Of a DNA stretch of 64,000 bases, positions 12,296-24,503 are shown piece after piece (positions within the stretch are counted from its first letter, which is position 1; the number at the start of each line of letters is the position of its first letter). Below the pieces are notes generated by a model that was not told where the DNA came from, did not search any database, and saw only the letters and a list, made by a program, of their open reading frames with translations. This stretch comes from Coniferiporia sulphurascens (lineage: Eukaryota > Basidiomycota > Agaricomycetes > Hymenochaetales > Hymenochaetaceae): positions 2,046,001 to 2,110,000 of the forward strand of contig NBBA01000005.1 of assembly GCA_002794785.1 (NCBI GenBank), in the 5' to 3' direction. The position numbers and the translations under genes are program-made.

Positions 12296-13922
12296 AGTCT
12301 AGTACTTGGGATCGGACTTAGGAGGTGACGTGTGGATAATTGTTACGCAGTTCGGCAATACGTATTGAATTGCAGAGAACCCCAGGTTGAGGTTGATGGC
12401 AGAAGTGGCGTGACAGCCGTGCTGCGGGCTGCCTGAGTGTAATTCATTGTACAAAGCACCCGGGCCCTCTCCTCGGGAAGTCGGACGACGGGACGTCACG
12501 GGTGGCACGGAACGTAGGTGATGCTTCTGCTTGAATGTGTGAACCTCTCCTCGGGGAGACGGGCGTCAGGAATGGTATGGAACATCTGCCGCGCTTCTGT
12601 GCGTGGGTTGCGTGAAGGAAACAGCGCATTGCGTTCTATGATGGGGATTCCGACTCTCGTTTACTGCGCTCATATATATATAGTTGAATTTGCATACGTG
12701 CACAGGCTCATAAATTAAGTACTGCTGGAACTCCGAGGGGCGAGGAGGACCAGTTCGGACAAGGCGCTGACTGCGTAGAACGATGATCTAGTTACGAAGT
12801 ATGCTCGGGTTGGGTTACTTGGATGCACGAGCGCCCGGATGAAGCCTGGAGGGCGCTACATTTGGGGGGCTAGCGCTATTTCGGGTTATGCGTGAAGCGG
12901 GAACCGTGGTCGTCAGCAAGAATACTAATCAGTGATACACTGAGCAAATTGACCCTTGTCCTTATTACGGATGGGAGCGGTTGCCTCGACTCAGAATAGG
13001 CGACGTTCGGAGATCTCAGACGTCGTTTTACAGCTGTTCCGATCTCTGAGAAAAAAAGTGGAAAAAATAACGAGCGAGGGAATTGATCTGAGAAAGGGGC
13101 GTTTTGTCAGATCTTCTGTATCAGGTAAACACGGCGCTTATTTTATTTGCGCTCACGTCCGGGTCCGAAAAATTTAGGACTTGGCGGCTGATCCGAGCGA
13201 GCGGGAGAGGGTATTTGGTGACCAAGGGTGACTCAGCGCCGCTGCGCCGGATGGAGAGGCCGATATACCGAGCGGGATAGAGTCGTTAATAGCGCGAATC
13301 CGAGGCTGACGCAGGAAGTGTTTGACAACGACCCCGAGCTCGTCCGAGATATTAAACCCGAGACTAACGGCCCCGCGCGAACTTCGGGCGGGTCATGGTG
13401 TTTGTCACGCTGAGTCAAGGGTCAGGGGACCAATACAGATGCGGAATAACGCATGTGCTAGCGGACACGTAAAAGGCGAAGCTGATATGAGGCCGAAGTC
13501 GACGACGAGATGCCGCGGGAAGAAGCCGGCGTGGGTCGATGACGCGAGACCGAGCGCAGATCCCTTATCGGATGTGGGCCATGTCGGTACTCGGGTGGCC
13601 AGCCACTTCGCTCTCCTGCGGTGCTGCGCAGGGCTCACTCGCCCTGGGCTGACCTTCTCGCAAGCCTAACAGCCTGATTAGACGATGCCCAGATCCCTCG
13701 GGAACACCCGGACCGAGGCCAAGGTCCTCTCCGAATTCGTCTAACCTCTCGACTCGCACCGCTGCCATTATTATTCTTTTATTACGATATCCATATTTAC
13801 TAATATACCATTTTTCATCCTTCTTCTCCGAAATCAGTCAGTCTCGTAATTCTTATAAACCCGTTCGGTTTCGTCCCGTTCCCCCTCCCCTCCTACCGGT
13901 CCTCTGCTGGCCCTCCATCGCC
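12296..13922. other. Intergenic, GC-rich, no gene seen
   Basis: About 1.6 kb with no supported gene. Open frames of 60-115 codons overlap on both strands around 13,230-13,760, but they have no splice structure or recognisable sequence and reflect high GC content. An imperfect direct repeat of about 65 bp occurs at 12,466 and 12,544. Confidence 0.45.
12466..12609. repeat. Imperfect tandem repeat, two copies
   Basis: Two copies of a sequence beginning CCTCTCCTCGGG start at 12,466 and 12,544, a 78-bp period. Similarity continues through the ACGGG, CGTCA, TGG and GGAAC blocks to CTTCTG. The copies differ by substitutions and small gaps, so the duplication is not recent. It lies downstream of COQ2. 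Confidence 0.5.
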
Positions 13923-16281
13923 ATGCATCCCCGCCACGCCCGCCTCGTCCCCTTCCTTGCATCCGCTGCCCTGCTTGCCACTTTCGCCGCTGCACCCGTC
14001 CATGCGGCTCCGAACGCACTAGCCACGCCTTCCCTTGACTCTCCTGCCGCCTTCCCTCCCAGTCTATATGCGACAAGTGCGGACAATGGTCACGTCCTCA
14101 TTGCGCGCGATGGTCACGAACACATGCATGGGCATGGCGCCCCGCTTCTCGAGGTGAATGAGACCGAAATCCTTCAGTGGCACAAGCCCACCCCGCCTTC
14201 CTATGCCACGCACGACTTCGAGGACCCCGACGTGGCTCAGAAGTACCCCTATCTTATGGGTCTCCACGCCCTTTGCATGGGTCTTGCTTTCTTCGGTGCT
14301 CTCCCCGTCGGTAAGTAGTATCCGTTTTCGCTCTAGCATACACGCAGTACCATCGTGACTAACTGCCGCACCGTCTCATCTTGTCGATTTCAGGTATTGC
14401 GCTCCGATCGGTAAACCACGGGCTACATGGTGTCGGCGTTGCGGCGTTTTACGTGTTTATCGTTCTCGGCCTTGCGTTTAGCGCACTTTACAGGAAGCTA
14501 ACGCCGAATATGTACGTCCGTCCCCATTAGGCCCCTCTCCTTCTGCATTCGGCCTCGGCATTTTCCCTTCCTCGTTTCGGTCACTTCTGCGTCATCCTTC
14601 ATCCGTGCACGAACGTCATTTTAGCGTTTTGCCTTTCTTGAATACTTCATTTATCGTCACGTCTTTATACTCTGTTGGGGCTCACTTTTCGCACTCATCC
14701 AGGTACGAAGGCTCCAAACATGGTCCTCAAGGCTATCTAGTGATCTTGCTCGCGCTCGCACTCACTACCGTAGATGCGCTTGCAACCCTCACTCGTGCCG
14801 CTCGATTCGTCCTTGCTGTGCGTCGCGGCGAGATTGTCTTCTCTTTCAAGTCATTCTGGCGGACCGTCGTCCTCAATAAGGAAAGCGATGTGATGCCTGT
14901 TAGTTCAAAGGCCTATGCGCATGAGTACGCAGGACTGGTGGTCGAAGAGCCCGAGGAGCTGGACATGGATGTGCCTGAGCTTAAAGCCGCAGGAGATGTT
15001 GATCATGTTGACATGGGTGGCGAACGTGAGGATTCTGGTTTACAGAGCCCCCTTAGCGAAGAGGATAGCACAGAACGCTGGGCTAATGATATGCGCTCAA
15101 TGCATCGGGAGCATCGCTCACGCCGTTCGGAATGGCGGCACTCTGTTGCATCGGAAGGAACGCTCTTCAACGCTACCCCTAGTCGCCGCGGTTCCCATCA
15201 CTCGGATGAGACTCTACACGAACTTCCACCTCACGTGCGAACGGCAAAAGTTCCCCTGCTGCAGCGTGTTGGTCTCGGCGCGTTCGCGACAACTGAGCGG
15301 GTTCTCGTGTTCTTGGGCTATATGCAGGTACTTACTGGTATCGTCACGTACACTGGCGTGTGCAGAGACAGCTATGTAAATGCGTGTTTAGCTCATCTCA
15401 TAAGTGCGTGATTGTCTCATTATATTTGATTGGGAATCGGACTAATCTTATGCAATACAGAGGGCGGAATCTTCTGGTGTTACGGCCTGGTCACGTTTGC
15501 GCGCTTCCTCGGGTCATTCTCAGAGCTCGGTTGGGCTTGGAATCGTTCGCCGCGTTCGGATAAGGCTCCTTCTACCGAGTTTGTGGAATCCCTTGTAATC
15601 TTCATCTACGGCATCACGAACACTTGGATGGAGCGCTTCGGCGTCGAGCCTGGTTCGCCCTACACGACCAAACAGGTACAACACATAGGCATAGCGGTGA
15701 TGTTCTGGTTCGCGGGTCTCGTTGGTATGGGAATCGAGTCGCGCACCATCCGTGGCTGGTTGGCCGCGCCCGCTTCGGCTCTTGCCGTCTCATCTTCGTC
15801 TAGTACGGCGAAGCCCGCAGCCCCAGCATCATACCGAGCCTCCTTCAACCCTTTCCCTGCACTTGTTATTGGTGTCACTGGCCTTGCCATGTCTGCCCAT
15901 GCGCAAGCATATCTTTTCCAAGTGCAAGTCCATGTACTATGGGGACAGCTGCTTGCCGGCTTTTCCTTGCTTCGCTGTCTGACTTACTTCTTCGTGTGGC
16001 TTTCTCCGCCTACATCCGTGCTTCCGAGCCGCCCGCCCACAGAGGCACTCGCGAGCTTCTTCCTTGCATGCGGGGGGCTCGTCTTCCAGTTCAGCTTGGA
16101 AGAGCTCGATCTCGCAGCTATTCGGCGTGGACACGATGACGTTATGATGTTCCTCAATGTTGCGGTTGCAATGACCTGTCTCGCCTTTTGTTGGGTGCTG
16201 GGCATCGTCACGTTTAAAGCTTGGCTTAAGATGCGCCAGATCGCTTCCGTTGTTTCACAAAGCATGCCTGCAAGCGCATAG
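13923..16281 (+). CDS. YTP1: Ytp1-like multi-pass membrane protein (DUF2427 + Ytp1)
   Basis: Multi-spanning membrane protein of unknown biochemical role; yeast Ytp1 is likewise uncharacterised. Exons 13923-14310, 14394-14511, 14703-15403 and 15461-16281 give 675 residues. A signal peptide (about residues 1-28, ending near VHAAP) is followed by a His-rich lumenal stretch (DGHEHMHGHG). Two hydrophobic helices then precede a charged Ser/Glu-rich cytoplasmic loop (about residues 235-345). The C-terminal half has the Ytp1 signatures GIFWCYGLVTFARFLG, FVESLVIFIYGITNTWMER and EELDLAAIRRGHDDVM, with several helices. The potential splice site within VLTGIVTYTGVCRD was not used because the coding reading is continuous and family-like. 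The third intron-exon junction restores AHLIKGGIFW. Confidence 0.85.
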
Positions 16282-17944
16282 CCCCTCAAAACCCAAGACA
16301 AATTTGTGATGTTAAAGTCACGGCCACGATTAATGATCTTGCCCCACGGTTACTCCTCATGTTTGCCCCATGCCTTTAATTGCATTTGCATATTTATCCC
16401 TGTTCCAAATTTCCATTGCCTTTTCTCTTTGGGTCTTCTCCGTTTTGCAAGTCTCGCCGCTGTTGTTTCTTTTTTCTTCTTTTTCCTTCTAGTTTAAATT
16501 TCGCCTCCTCGCGTTCGCGGCTTTCTCAGGTGCGGTTGTCTTAAAGTTTTTTTTCCCCCATAACCATCATTCCTCATCGCCATTGTTTCCGCTGCTCCTC
16601 GTATCAGTCCCTCCCGCGCACTGCGCACCCAGGCCATTGTATTTCACTGTATTGCTTTCCGCCATCGTTACCTTTAAACAGTCTTCTTTTTCAATTGGTA
16701 CATTTACCTTTCTATTCAAGGATTCATTCTGGATTCTCCCCTTGCTTCTGGATGTCCGGACACGGATAGAGTCCGGGCTCACGTCACCGATTGCGTTTGA
16801 CTTAACTTTTCTTTGAGGTTAATTTACACGAAGTCTGAACTTGATGAAATTAAAACGTCCCCTCTCAACGTCAGGTCCCATGAGAGCCCAGTTAGTAGAG
16901 AAAGTTCCGAACGTAAGTAAATTTTCTTGAGACTTGACTTCAAACTGTCAAATAATAAATTGCAAAGTTAGAGGAACATGCATGGTTAAGTCTCTACAAG
17001 CGGGTGCGATGATTACAAGGGATAGACCGAAGGGAACTTTAAGGGAAAACAAGTCAGACGAAAGTGAATGAAGGGAAGTAATTCACATCTGTACTGTTAT
17101 AACTTACAACATGCATACAATGTAAAGGCGTGACATAGGGTGACAGAATGCAATCGGCATGCTCTTACTTTCCAACTCCGATTACAAGATTTCTGTGAGT
17201 AGACTAATATCACATAATCCGCTTATCAGGCGGAGTGCGAAATTGTCTGTGACATTCCGTGACAAGGATTCTGTATGATAGGGGCACTTTGGTTGCGGGA
17301 CATTGTGTTTATACAGATAAATTCGTTTGCCTTATGAACGTAGATACATATGAGGACAGATGTTTAGAAGGAAGAAGCACACCCGTTGAGTTTTGAATGC
17401 TGCAGAGGCAAAATATAAAACTATTGCGAGAGGGGTCACACGTTAGTACTATACTCTTTTTCTACACACCACGAGAATTGTTTTCTCCTCAAATTGGTAC
17501 AAAAATCTAGCTTAGCATGGAATAAATAAGTGACCTATAAATTGTTCGCTGATATGCGTGCGTGTGGTATGAACCAGCAGTCCCGAAAAACTCCTACAGA
17601 CTGGCAAAACATGTATTCAAGTTCTGTCAAACGGCTTCACAGCATTGCCATTTTTCAGTGAGAAAGCTGCATAGCTACTATTAAAAACTCTGGTAGAGTC
17701 CATATGAATATTTTCGAAGGCGGTTGAGTTGTGCGGAAATTCAAAATAGGAATTTTTGTAAGAGGGTCAGCGATAGTGTATGACTTGTTTTATAGTGAAG
17801 TCTAAATAGTCGATTAGTAATCTCTTCCGTTCGAACCACGCCTCCGCCTTTGCCTATTTACGGCAATCGGCAGGGTCCTGTAATACCCGGGCGTCCTGTC
17901 TCGCTGCATCTCACCGACAACCAACAGAGGCCATCGTCGTCAGT
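16282..17944. other. Intergenic, no gene seen
   Basis: About 1.7 kb. The first 500 bp is pyrimidine-rich on the plus strand and probably contains the 3' UTR of the Ytp1 gene. The stretch from 16,820 to 17,830 is AT-richer than its surroundings and has stop codons in all frames at short spacing. A GTTCGAACC at about 17,830 resembles a tRNA T-loop, but no cloverleaf can be folded around it. The promoter of the ribosomal gene must lie at the right end. Confidence 0.45.
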
Positions 17945-18496
17945 ATGGTGAGTACGCCTTTTCTGTGTCGGTATATCTTCTGGAGAGGCTGCTGGGACGT
18001 GCCTTCGTACGCTGGATGGCGTTGATGGGCAGTCATGTTGGACCGGGAGGATGGATGGCGGCACGCCCCAGCGGATGTACTCGAAGGGATTCGTTCACCT
18101 CACTCACCTCATCTCTTCACACAGGCCAAAGCCAAAGCCGTCGGCGCATCATCGGGGGGAAAAGCAAAGGCTAAGAAGAAGTGGTCCAAGGGCAAAGTAA
18201 AGGACAAGGCGCAGCACGCTGTTGTTCTTGACAAGCCTACCTACGACCGCATCATGAAGGAAGTCCCGACATTCCGCTTTATTTCTCAGAGCATCCTCAT
18301 CGAGCGCCTCAAGATTAACGGCTCGCTCGCACGCATTGCGATCCGTCACCTCGCGCGTGAAGGCCATATCAAGAAGATCGTGCACCACAGCGCACAGCTC
18401 ATCTACAGTGCGTAATCCCTTCTTTGTTGCATAGACGGGGATTGATTATTGAATGTCTTTGCCTTTCCAGCCCGTGCGACCGCAGCCGCCGAGTAG
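17945..18496 (+). CDS. RPS25: 40S ribosomal protein eS25
   Basis: Small-subunit ribosomal protein of 103 residues; in the family it sits at the 40S head near the E site. Exons are 17945-17947 (the ATG alone), 18125-18407 and 18471-18496. The Lys-rich N-terminus ([18 protein letters not shown]) is followed by the winged-helix core: [37 protein letters not shown] and [20 protein letters not shown]. The first coding exon is only the start codon and is followed by a 177-nt intron, long for this genome. First introns that follow the start codon closely are common in fungal ribosomal protein genes and may carry enhancer elements. The identity is clear from the sequence. Confidence 0.96.
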
Positions 18497-18788
18497 AGGA
18501 TTATTCTTTATTCCTGCTTTATCGACACCATCATGCTGCATGCACTATGTACCACCCACACTAAAATTTGCTGTTCATGATTTATACTCCGATTTGTGTG
18601 CTGTAAACTCTTGCGTGGATGATTTAAGTTTGATATAAGAGTCGGAAGTCAGTACAGACTGGGTTTCTGGCTTCGACCCGCCAAGCGTGATACCTTTCTG
18701 CGTTGGATGCAAAATATCTACGAAGGCCTTCTGAAAATGGATGCAGATGTGTTTTCTCTACGAGATAAATTAATGCTGTGTGTCGCGA

Positions 18789-20847
18789 CTACAGCTCCTC
18801 CTTCGCGCCCTGACGTGCACGAGCGCTCTCGTCCGCATCGAGCGAACGGCATAGCGCTGGACTCGTTCCCGTGAGCTGATACTCGCATTTCTCTGGCTCG
18901 GAGACTGAGAGAATCGCGTTCTCCGTGCCACATTCGAGCAAGAGGGTGACGCTGCGCTCGGGTCCGTTCCAGCAGCGCGCGCCCTTCGTGTACTTCTGGA
19001 CCTTGTAGTACTCAGGCGAGCCCACCTCGACGCCGTCCGCGTCGTTCCAGTGTTTGAATTTCCTGCGTAAGCGAATGTTAGCATGCACCGTAGACTCGGA
19101 GCATAAAAAGAAAATGCGCGAACCCGAGGGAGAACGACTGGCCGCCCTTGTTCGGCTTCTGGCGCGCTTCGCCAAAGAGGCAGACCTCGTATGTGTAGTC
19201 CCCTGTGTCCTTGCTGAGACACTGTCCGTCAAGTTTCTTCCATTCGCCCTCCGTGCCGAACCACTCTGGATCGAACAGTCGAGCGAGCTCACGCTGGGAC
19301 TCTTCTTTTTCCTTGCGCGTCTTGGTGAGGTCGTGTTCGGCGCTCTGGAACGCTGTGCGCGCCTTTGAGGTGTCTACACATAGATGGTGATAGTGTTACT
19401 CGAAGGGCTGTGAGCGCTGAATATGAAGGGGCGAACGTACCAGAGGAAGGCTCGTCGGTCCCACGCGCGATACCTAGGGTCTCGAGGAACGAAACAACAG
19501 AGTCCCTGAGGGTTTCGTATTGCGGAATGAAGGCGTCCGGGATGTATGAGGATAGGTCGAAGACTTAACGCAGGCAAGTTAGTGATGTTTTCTGAAACTC
19601 GGTAAAGTAATACGCACGGATTGACTGCGCCGAGTCGACCCCTACATGCTGGTCATGCTCAAGCAAGAGAGTAACGTAGTCCGTGTCGAGAAGGTCGTCC
19701 AACCCCTGCTCCAGCTGCTCCTTGGTCCACTCGCCCTCTTCGAGCTTTTCAGCCTCTTCTACTTTCTCCGCTTCTCTCTCTAATTCCGCCTCAGCCTCAG
19801 CCTCCTCATCCTTAGCACGATCACGGTCATTGCTCGAGGGCAGGCCCGCGTAGTACTCATACCCGCGGACAGCCTCCAGGACGGCCATGTCCTGGTAGTT
19901 GGGATTGTAACCCGCGCGCAACGAAGATAGGATGTCAGAGAGCGTCCGCTCGCGCGCTGCGAGTTCCTCCTTCGCGCGTTTGAGTGCTTTCAGAGCTGCG
20001 GCGTGCTCGATCACGGACTGATAAAGCGCTGAAATATGTTGTAAAGCGCCGCCTCTTTTTTCGAAAATGGAAAGCAGGACGTACGAGATTCTTTCTTCTG
20101 TTCAATAACAGTAGCGGAGGTAGTCTCAGTGCGCTCCAAGATGTCTACATGATTATGCACAGTTAAACCCATGCCACACTCGAGAAAAGAAAGCGCACCT
20201 TTGAGTCTGGCCACCTCCTTTTCACGAGTGGCGACCTCGCGCGAGCTGACCGCGACGAGGCTCTCGAGGCGCTTCTTCTCCTTGTTCGCGAACGAGATGT
20301 ACGTCGAGCGGATCTTTGCACCCGTTTTGCGGATCTTGGTTTCCGCCTCGACCTGTGCACGATACGTCTCGCCGACCTTCTCGCAGATATTTGGGCATAC
20401 GCCCGACTGCTCGTCGGAGCCATCGCAGCATTCGGGCTCTGCAAAACGCATTCGTGAGAAGTTACGAACAGCTCAGTGACTGGACACGAACCACAGAGGC
20501 CGTCGTTTACGCGTGAGCTCCGGATGGTCGCGCCAATATGACCCTCATTACGGCAATAGAAGGTCGCGTTTGGGCACGCACTTGTTCCTGCGTTGAATAT
20601 AAGGACGTATCAATTAGTACACCAGATATCACGTACCAGGCTCGTCGCTACCGTCTGGGCAGTCACAGTAGTCATCGTTAACGGAGGTCCAAGGTATCGC
20701 TTTGGATCCGTCGATACATTTCCATTTTGCAGGCTCGCCGCCGGTGGGTGCATATTTATCCAAAAGGGAAGGCTTGACGCCGTGCGTTCTTTCGAGCGCG
20801 GCTGCTCCGTGTAAGGAGAGCAAACCGAGGAGCAGCCACGATACCAT
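18789..20847 (-). CDS. GTB1: Glucosidase II beta subunit (PRKCSH-like), ER
   Basis: Non-catalytic subunit of ER glucosidase II, which trims glucose from N-glycans; the beta subunit recognises mannose and retains the complex in the ER. Exons 20847-20637, 20587-20492, 20438-20199, 20144-20085, 20028-19618, 19563-19441, 19373-19124 and 19062-18789 give 554 residues. A signal peptide ([17 protein letters not shown]) leads into paired LDLa-like modules ([25 protein letters not shown]). A coiled coil with an acidic Glu/Ala-rich region follows, and a C-terminal MRH domain contains [27 protein letters not shown] and [15 protein letters not shown]. The last four residues are KEEL, a variant of the KDEL/HDEL retrieval signal. 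The gene is divergent from the kexin gene. Confidence 0.93.
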
Positions 20848-21334
20848 GGCTTGTTAAATTACCGTAGGTCCTATTTTCGAAGCGTGCCGTGCCTGGTGGA
20901 CGTATGGTATACTGGAGGAACGAACCTGAGGTTTTGATGAGCGCAAGCAAGCTGAGTTCAGCTCAGCGTGTCGCGGCGACGCTGGATGGCTTATGATCAC
21001 GTGAGGATCGGCAGGGCGAGGACACGTCAGCATCCGTACAAACTCCTCATTGAAAATGCTAGGATTGCAAAATTCGTCCAATAATAAGGTCGACGCCGAT
21101 TCTCAAGCCGGGCAGCTTATCCCCACTTACAAAGAAACCGAATATTTGATCCAAACCCAAACACAGTTTATATTACGAACCTGCTGTGCAGGTAACAACC
21201 TAGCGAAACCGTGGTCTATTTCTGGTTGAGGCCGTGCACACGACTTGGGCCAAGCCTTAAAGTGCCTTGTGAAGTTATTATTGAAAGCAGCTCTTTGCTC
21301 CCCATGCTCCAGTATTGCTAACATTCGACTCGAA
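20848..21334. promoter_or_regulatory. Divergent promoter region of glucosidase II beta and kexin genes
   Basis: The two start codons, 20,847 (minus) and 21,335 (plus), are 487 bp apart and nothing coding lies between. A perfect 8-bp palindrome TCACGTGA at 20,997-21,004 contains the E-box core CACGTG, the kind of site bound by bHLH or bZIP factors. Shared regulation of two secretory-pathway genes is an inference. Confidence 0.5.
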
Positions 21335-24119
21335 ATGCGCTCGCCTCTTCCATACACCCGTCTTCTGTTCTGTGCTGCGCTTCTGGTATCAACAGCGACG
21401 GCAACCTCCCGTCAAGTCTCACGTCCCGCGAAGCGTTCTTACGGGACACACGACTACTATGTTTTAGAGCATGACCCTGTACTCGGCGTCTCCGTACAAG
21501 ACTGCGCGGACGCTCTAGGTGCGGAGATCGTTGAGCCCGCGGGCGAGCTACGCGATCACTGGCTTTTGCGCACCCAGAAGACTGCAGTGGACGGCACTAC
21601 TGCTGCGGAGGCGGATTTAGAGGATGGCGTGCTTAGTGCGTACGCGAAATTGCAACAGGACAGGACGCTGCAAAGGAGAAATCCACTATCTCTTGCCGTC
21701 AAGCATGTAATACAGCAAACTCCTCGCCGGCGCGTAAAGCGCGCAGCACTCCCTGCTGTGGGGGACGACTCAGACTCTGGATCCCTCTCAAGGGACGTCG
21801 CTCAGCGCCTGGGAATCTCCGACCCACTGTTCCCGGACCAATGGCATCTTGTTAACGAGGAGTTCCCGATGCATATGGTCAATGCTACCCCAGTGTGGGA
21901 CATGGGTATCACGGGCGAAGGCATTATTTCTTGCCTGGTCGATGATGGACTTGACTATGAAAGCGACGACCTGGCGAACAACTTTGTGAGTACTTTGTTA
22001 ATATGTACGCGGTACGCATGCGCTGAAACCGTATCTTTTGTCAGTATGCCGCTGGCTCTTACGACTTCAACGATCATGTCGACCTGCCGAAACCTGTATT
22101 ATCTGATGACCACCACGGAACGCGCTGTGCGGGACAGATAGCGGCTGTCAAAAACGGGGTGTGTGGCGTTGGCATTGCTTATAATTCTAAAGTCGCCGGC
22201 GTTCGCATTTTGTCTGGGATGATTACAGACGTTGACGAAGCGTCTGCGCTCAACTACGCGTACCAGGACACATCAATCTACAGTTGCTCGTGGGGACCTA
22301 CGGACGACGGAAGGTCTATGGAAGCACCTAGTCTACTCATTCAAAAGGCCATGCTTAATGGCGTGCAGAACGGTCGCGACGGCAAAGGCTCGGTCTTTGT
22401 GTTTGCTAGTGGAAACGGCGCACATTCAGGCGACCAGTGCAACTTCGACGGGTACACAAATAGCATATACTCGGTTACAGTCTCGTCGATTGACTACAAG
22501 GGAGAGCACCCCTACTATTCCGAGGGTTGCGCAGCGAATATGGTATCCACGTACAGCTCTGGCAGCAATTACAAGAAGCAAATAGTGGGTGTGCCATGGC
22601 ATGTATACGAGTGTCAACTTCTGATATACCTTTGTTAGGTGACTACAGACGTTGGTAAAAATCAATGCACAAGAAGTCACGGAGGTACTTCGGCTGCTGC
22701 ACCGAACGCTGTCGGTATTTTTGCTCTTGCTCTTTCAACACGGTATGCCCACAACCTGCAAAACTTATGTATATATTTTACCTTGACTGCTCAGATCGGA
22801 CCTCTCTTGGCGTGATATCCAGCACCTCTGTGTTAGGACAGCGCAGGTTGTCAATCCTACCGACACGGACTGGGAGCTAACCGCTACAGGACGACCATAC
22901 AGCTACAAGTATGGCTTCGGTAAACTCGATGCCTACGACTTCGTGATTGCGGCGCAAGAATGGGATCTAGTCAAGCCCCAGGCGTGGATCGAAGCACCTC
23001 CTGTACAATTGGAAGGCGGTGCGATGGATGCTAACAACAAATTCTCGGGCGGTACGCATATTGGGAAGCACGGCGTTGAGAGCACACTAGTGATTACGGC
23101 GGAGATGATGGAAGAGAACAACTTTGAGTCCCTAGAGCATGTAACGGTCCGCTTATGGGCTAGCCATACACGGCGTGGTCATGTGGAGGTTCTATTAACG
23201 AGCCCAAATGGCATAAAAAGTGTACTAGCAGAGGAAAGGAAGGGAGACAATGACAAAAACGGGTTTCCTGGGTGGCAATTCATGACGGTAAAACATTGGT
23301 ACGCCATCGTCTATTTACTTTTCTCTTTTTTTGCACACACCATGTTTATGCTTTGTGTTTTGTAGGGATGAAAATCCATTAGGAAAGTGGACCCTTAAGG
23401 TCTCCGACCAGCGCGAGAGCGGTGAAAGCGGACGCTTTATTGGCTGGAGCATGTCTCTTTGGGGTTCCGCAATGGATTCAAGTCGTGCAGAGCCATACAT
23501 GCTACAGTCGTCGAATGAGCTACCAATCCCATTCCCTCCGCCAGAGCCTACGCCTGCCCCGGAGCCCACTGCCGTATCACCATCTACGACGAAGTCATAC
23601 GAGAAGCCGACCGTTTCCGCCACCGAAGCCACACATGAAGATATTGCATCTTCCGCAGCACAATCGACGCCGACAGCGGACAAGTCTGACTCTAATGCAG
23701 CTGACATGAACGATGACGCGCGGTACCTGATCGCCTTCGTGGGCTCCGTGGCCGCCGTACTCATCTTCTGCGGGGCGGCATTTGTGATCATCCGCCAGAT
23801 GCGGCGGAATCGCGCAGCCAGACGGAGCGCGTATGCGCCCCTCCCGAATAACGAGGATGTGCAGATGCGTTTGCTTGCGCACGACGCTCCGATCGGCAGC
23901 GGCGGAAGGGACGTGGACGAGGAGGGAACCCCCGCTGCGCGCGAACTGCGTGGAGGGGTTGCGTTGGGTGTCGTTGGCTTCCATTCTGGGTTTTTAGAAG
24001 ATGAGGAGTCGGCAGAAGCGGGGCCGTCGGGCGACCTCCCACCATACAGCGACGAGCCTTCTACTAGGGAATCGCCATCAGAGGAGGTAGGAGAAGCACG
24101 AGACTTATGTAGGAGCTAG
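21335..24119 (+). CDS. KEX2: Kexin (Kex2-type proprotein convertase)
   Basis: Golgi membrane serine protease that cleaves secretory precursors after dibasic sites. Exons 21335-21985, 22045-22584, 22639-22742, 22795-23298 and 23366-24119 give 850 residues. The order is signal peptide (RLLFCAALLVSTATA), prodomain ending at the likely autocleavage site RRRVKR, subtilisin domain, P/Homo B domain, Ser/Pro-rich stalk, one transmembrane helix (AFVGSVAAVLIFCGAAFVII) and a cytoplasmic tail of about 115 residues. Catalytic residues are visible: Asp about 203 in VDDGLDY, His about 241 in HHGTRCAG, Ser about 415 in HGGTSAAAP, and the oxyanion Asn in FASGNGA. The start at 21,335 is the first in-frame ATG and directly precedes the signal peptide. 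The gene appears intact. Confidence 0.95.
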
Positions 24120-24503
24120 GCCTGTAACTTTTTATATTTACTTAATCCGCTCTATTTATTTGGAGTTTATTGGTACATCAAGCTATATACTATTTGCAAT
24201 TTCAATTTATTCTATGCTTTTAATTATATCTCTAGCCAACAGCAATAGGGTGCTAGCTGCGCTTGGAAATGTCTGAAACAAATGAATTATACGCCCGTAA
24301 GACACACATGTTACATAACTAAGTAAAGCACAGACTCTGCAAGAAAGGTCCCGGACTTCAGTGACAGAAAAGCTCAAGATGGGTAGCGTAGAAGTACAGT
24401 GAGGTGAGCGTAGAAATTCCCAAGGCTTAACGATGTATATGTGCTACTTTCATACTCGTCAATAACACCTAAGGTCCATGCGAGGCACCGTAGACTCTCG
24501 CGA
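24120..24503. other. Convergent 3' region between kexin and DUF4336 gene
   Basis: About 0.4 kb, AT-rich just after the kexin stop. It presumably holds both 3' UTRs and poly(A) sites. No gene is seen. Confidence 0.45.

Noticed and set aside
13228..13768. Several overlapping 60-115-codon frames
   Set aside because: They overlap on both strands in GC-rich DNA, have no splice signals or recognisable sequence, and look like compositional artefacts.
15328..15364. Possible short intron (gtacttactgg to gtgtgcag) in the Ytp1-like gene
   Set aside because: The intervening codons VLTGIVTYTGVC are continuous with the family sequence, and 39 nt is short for this genome.
17826..17836. GTTCGAACC resembling a tRNA T-loop on the minus strand
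   Set aside because: Neither a T stem nor acceptor, D and anticodon arms can be paired around it.
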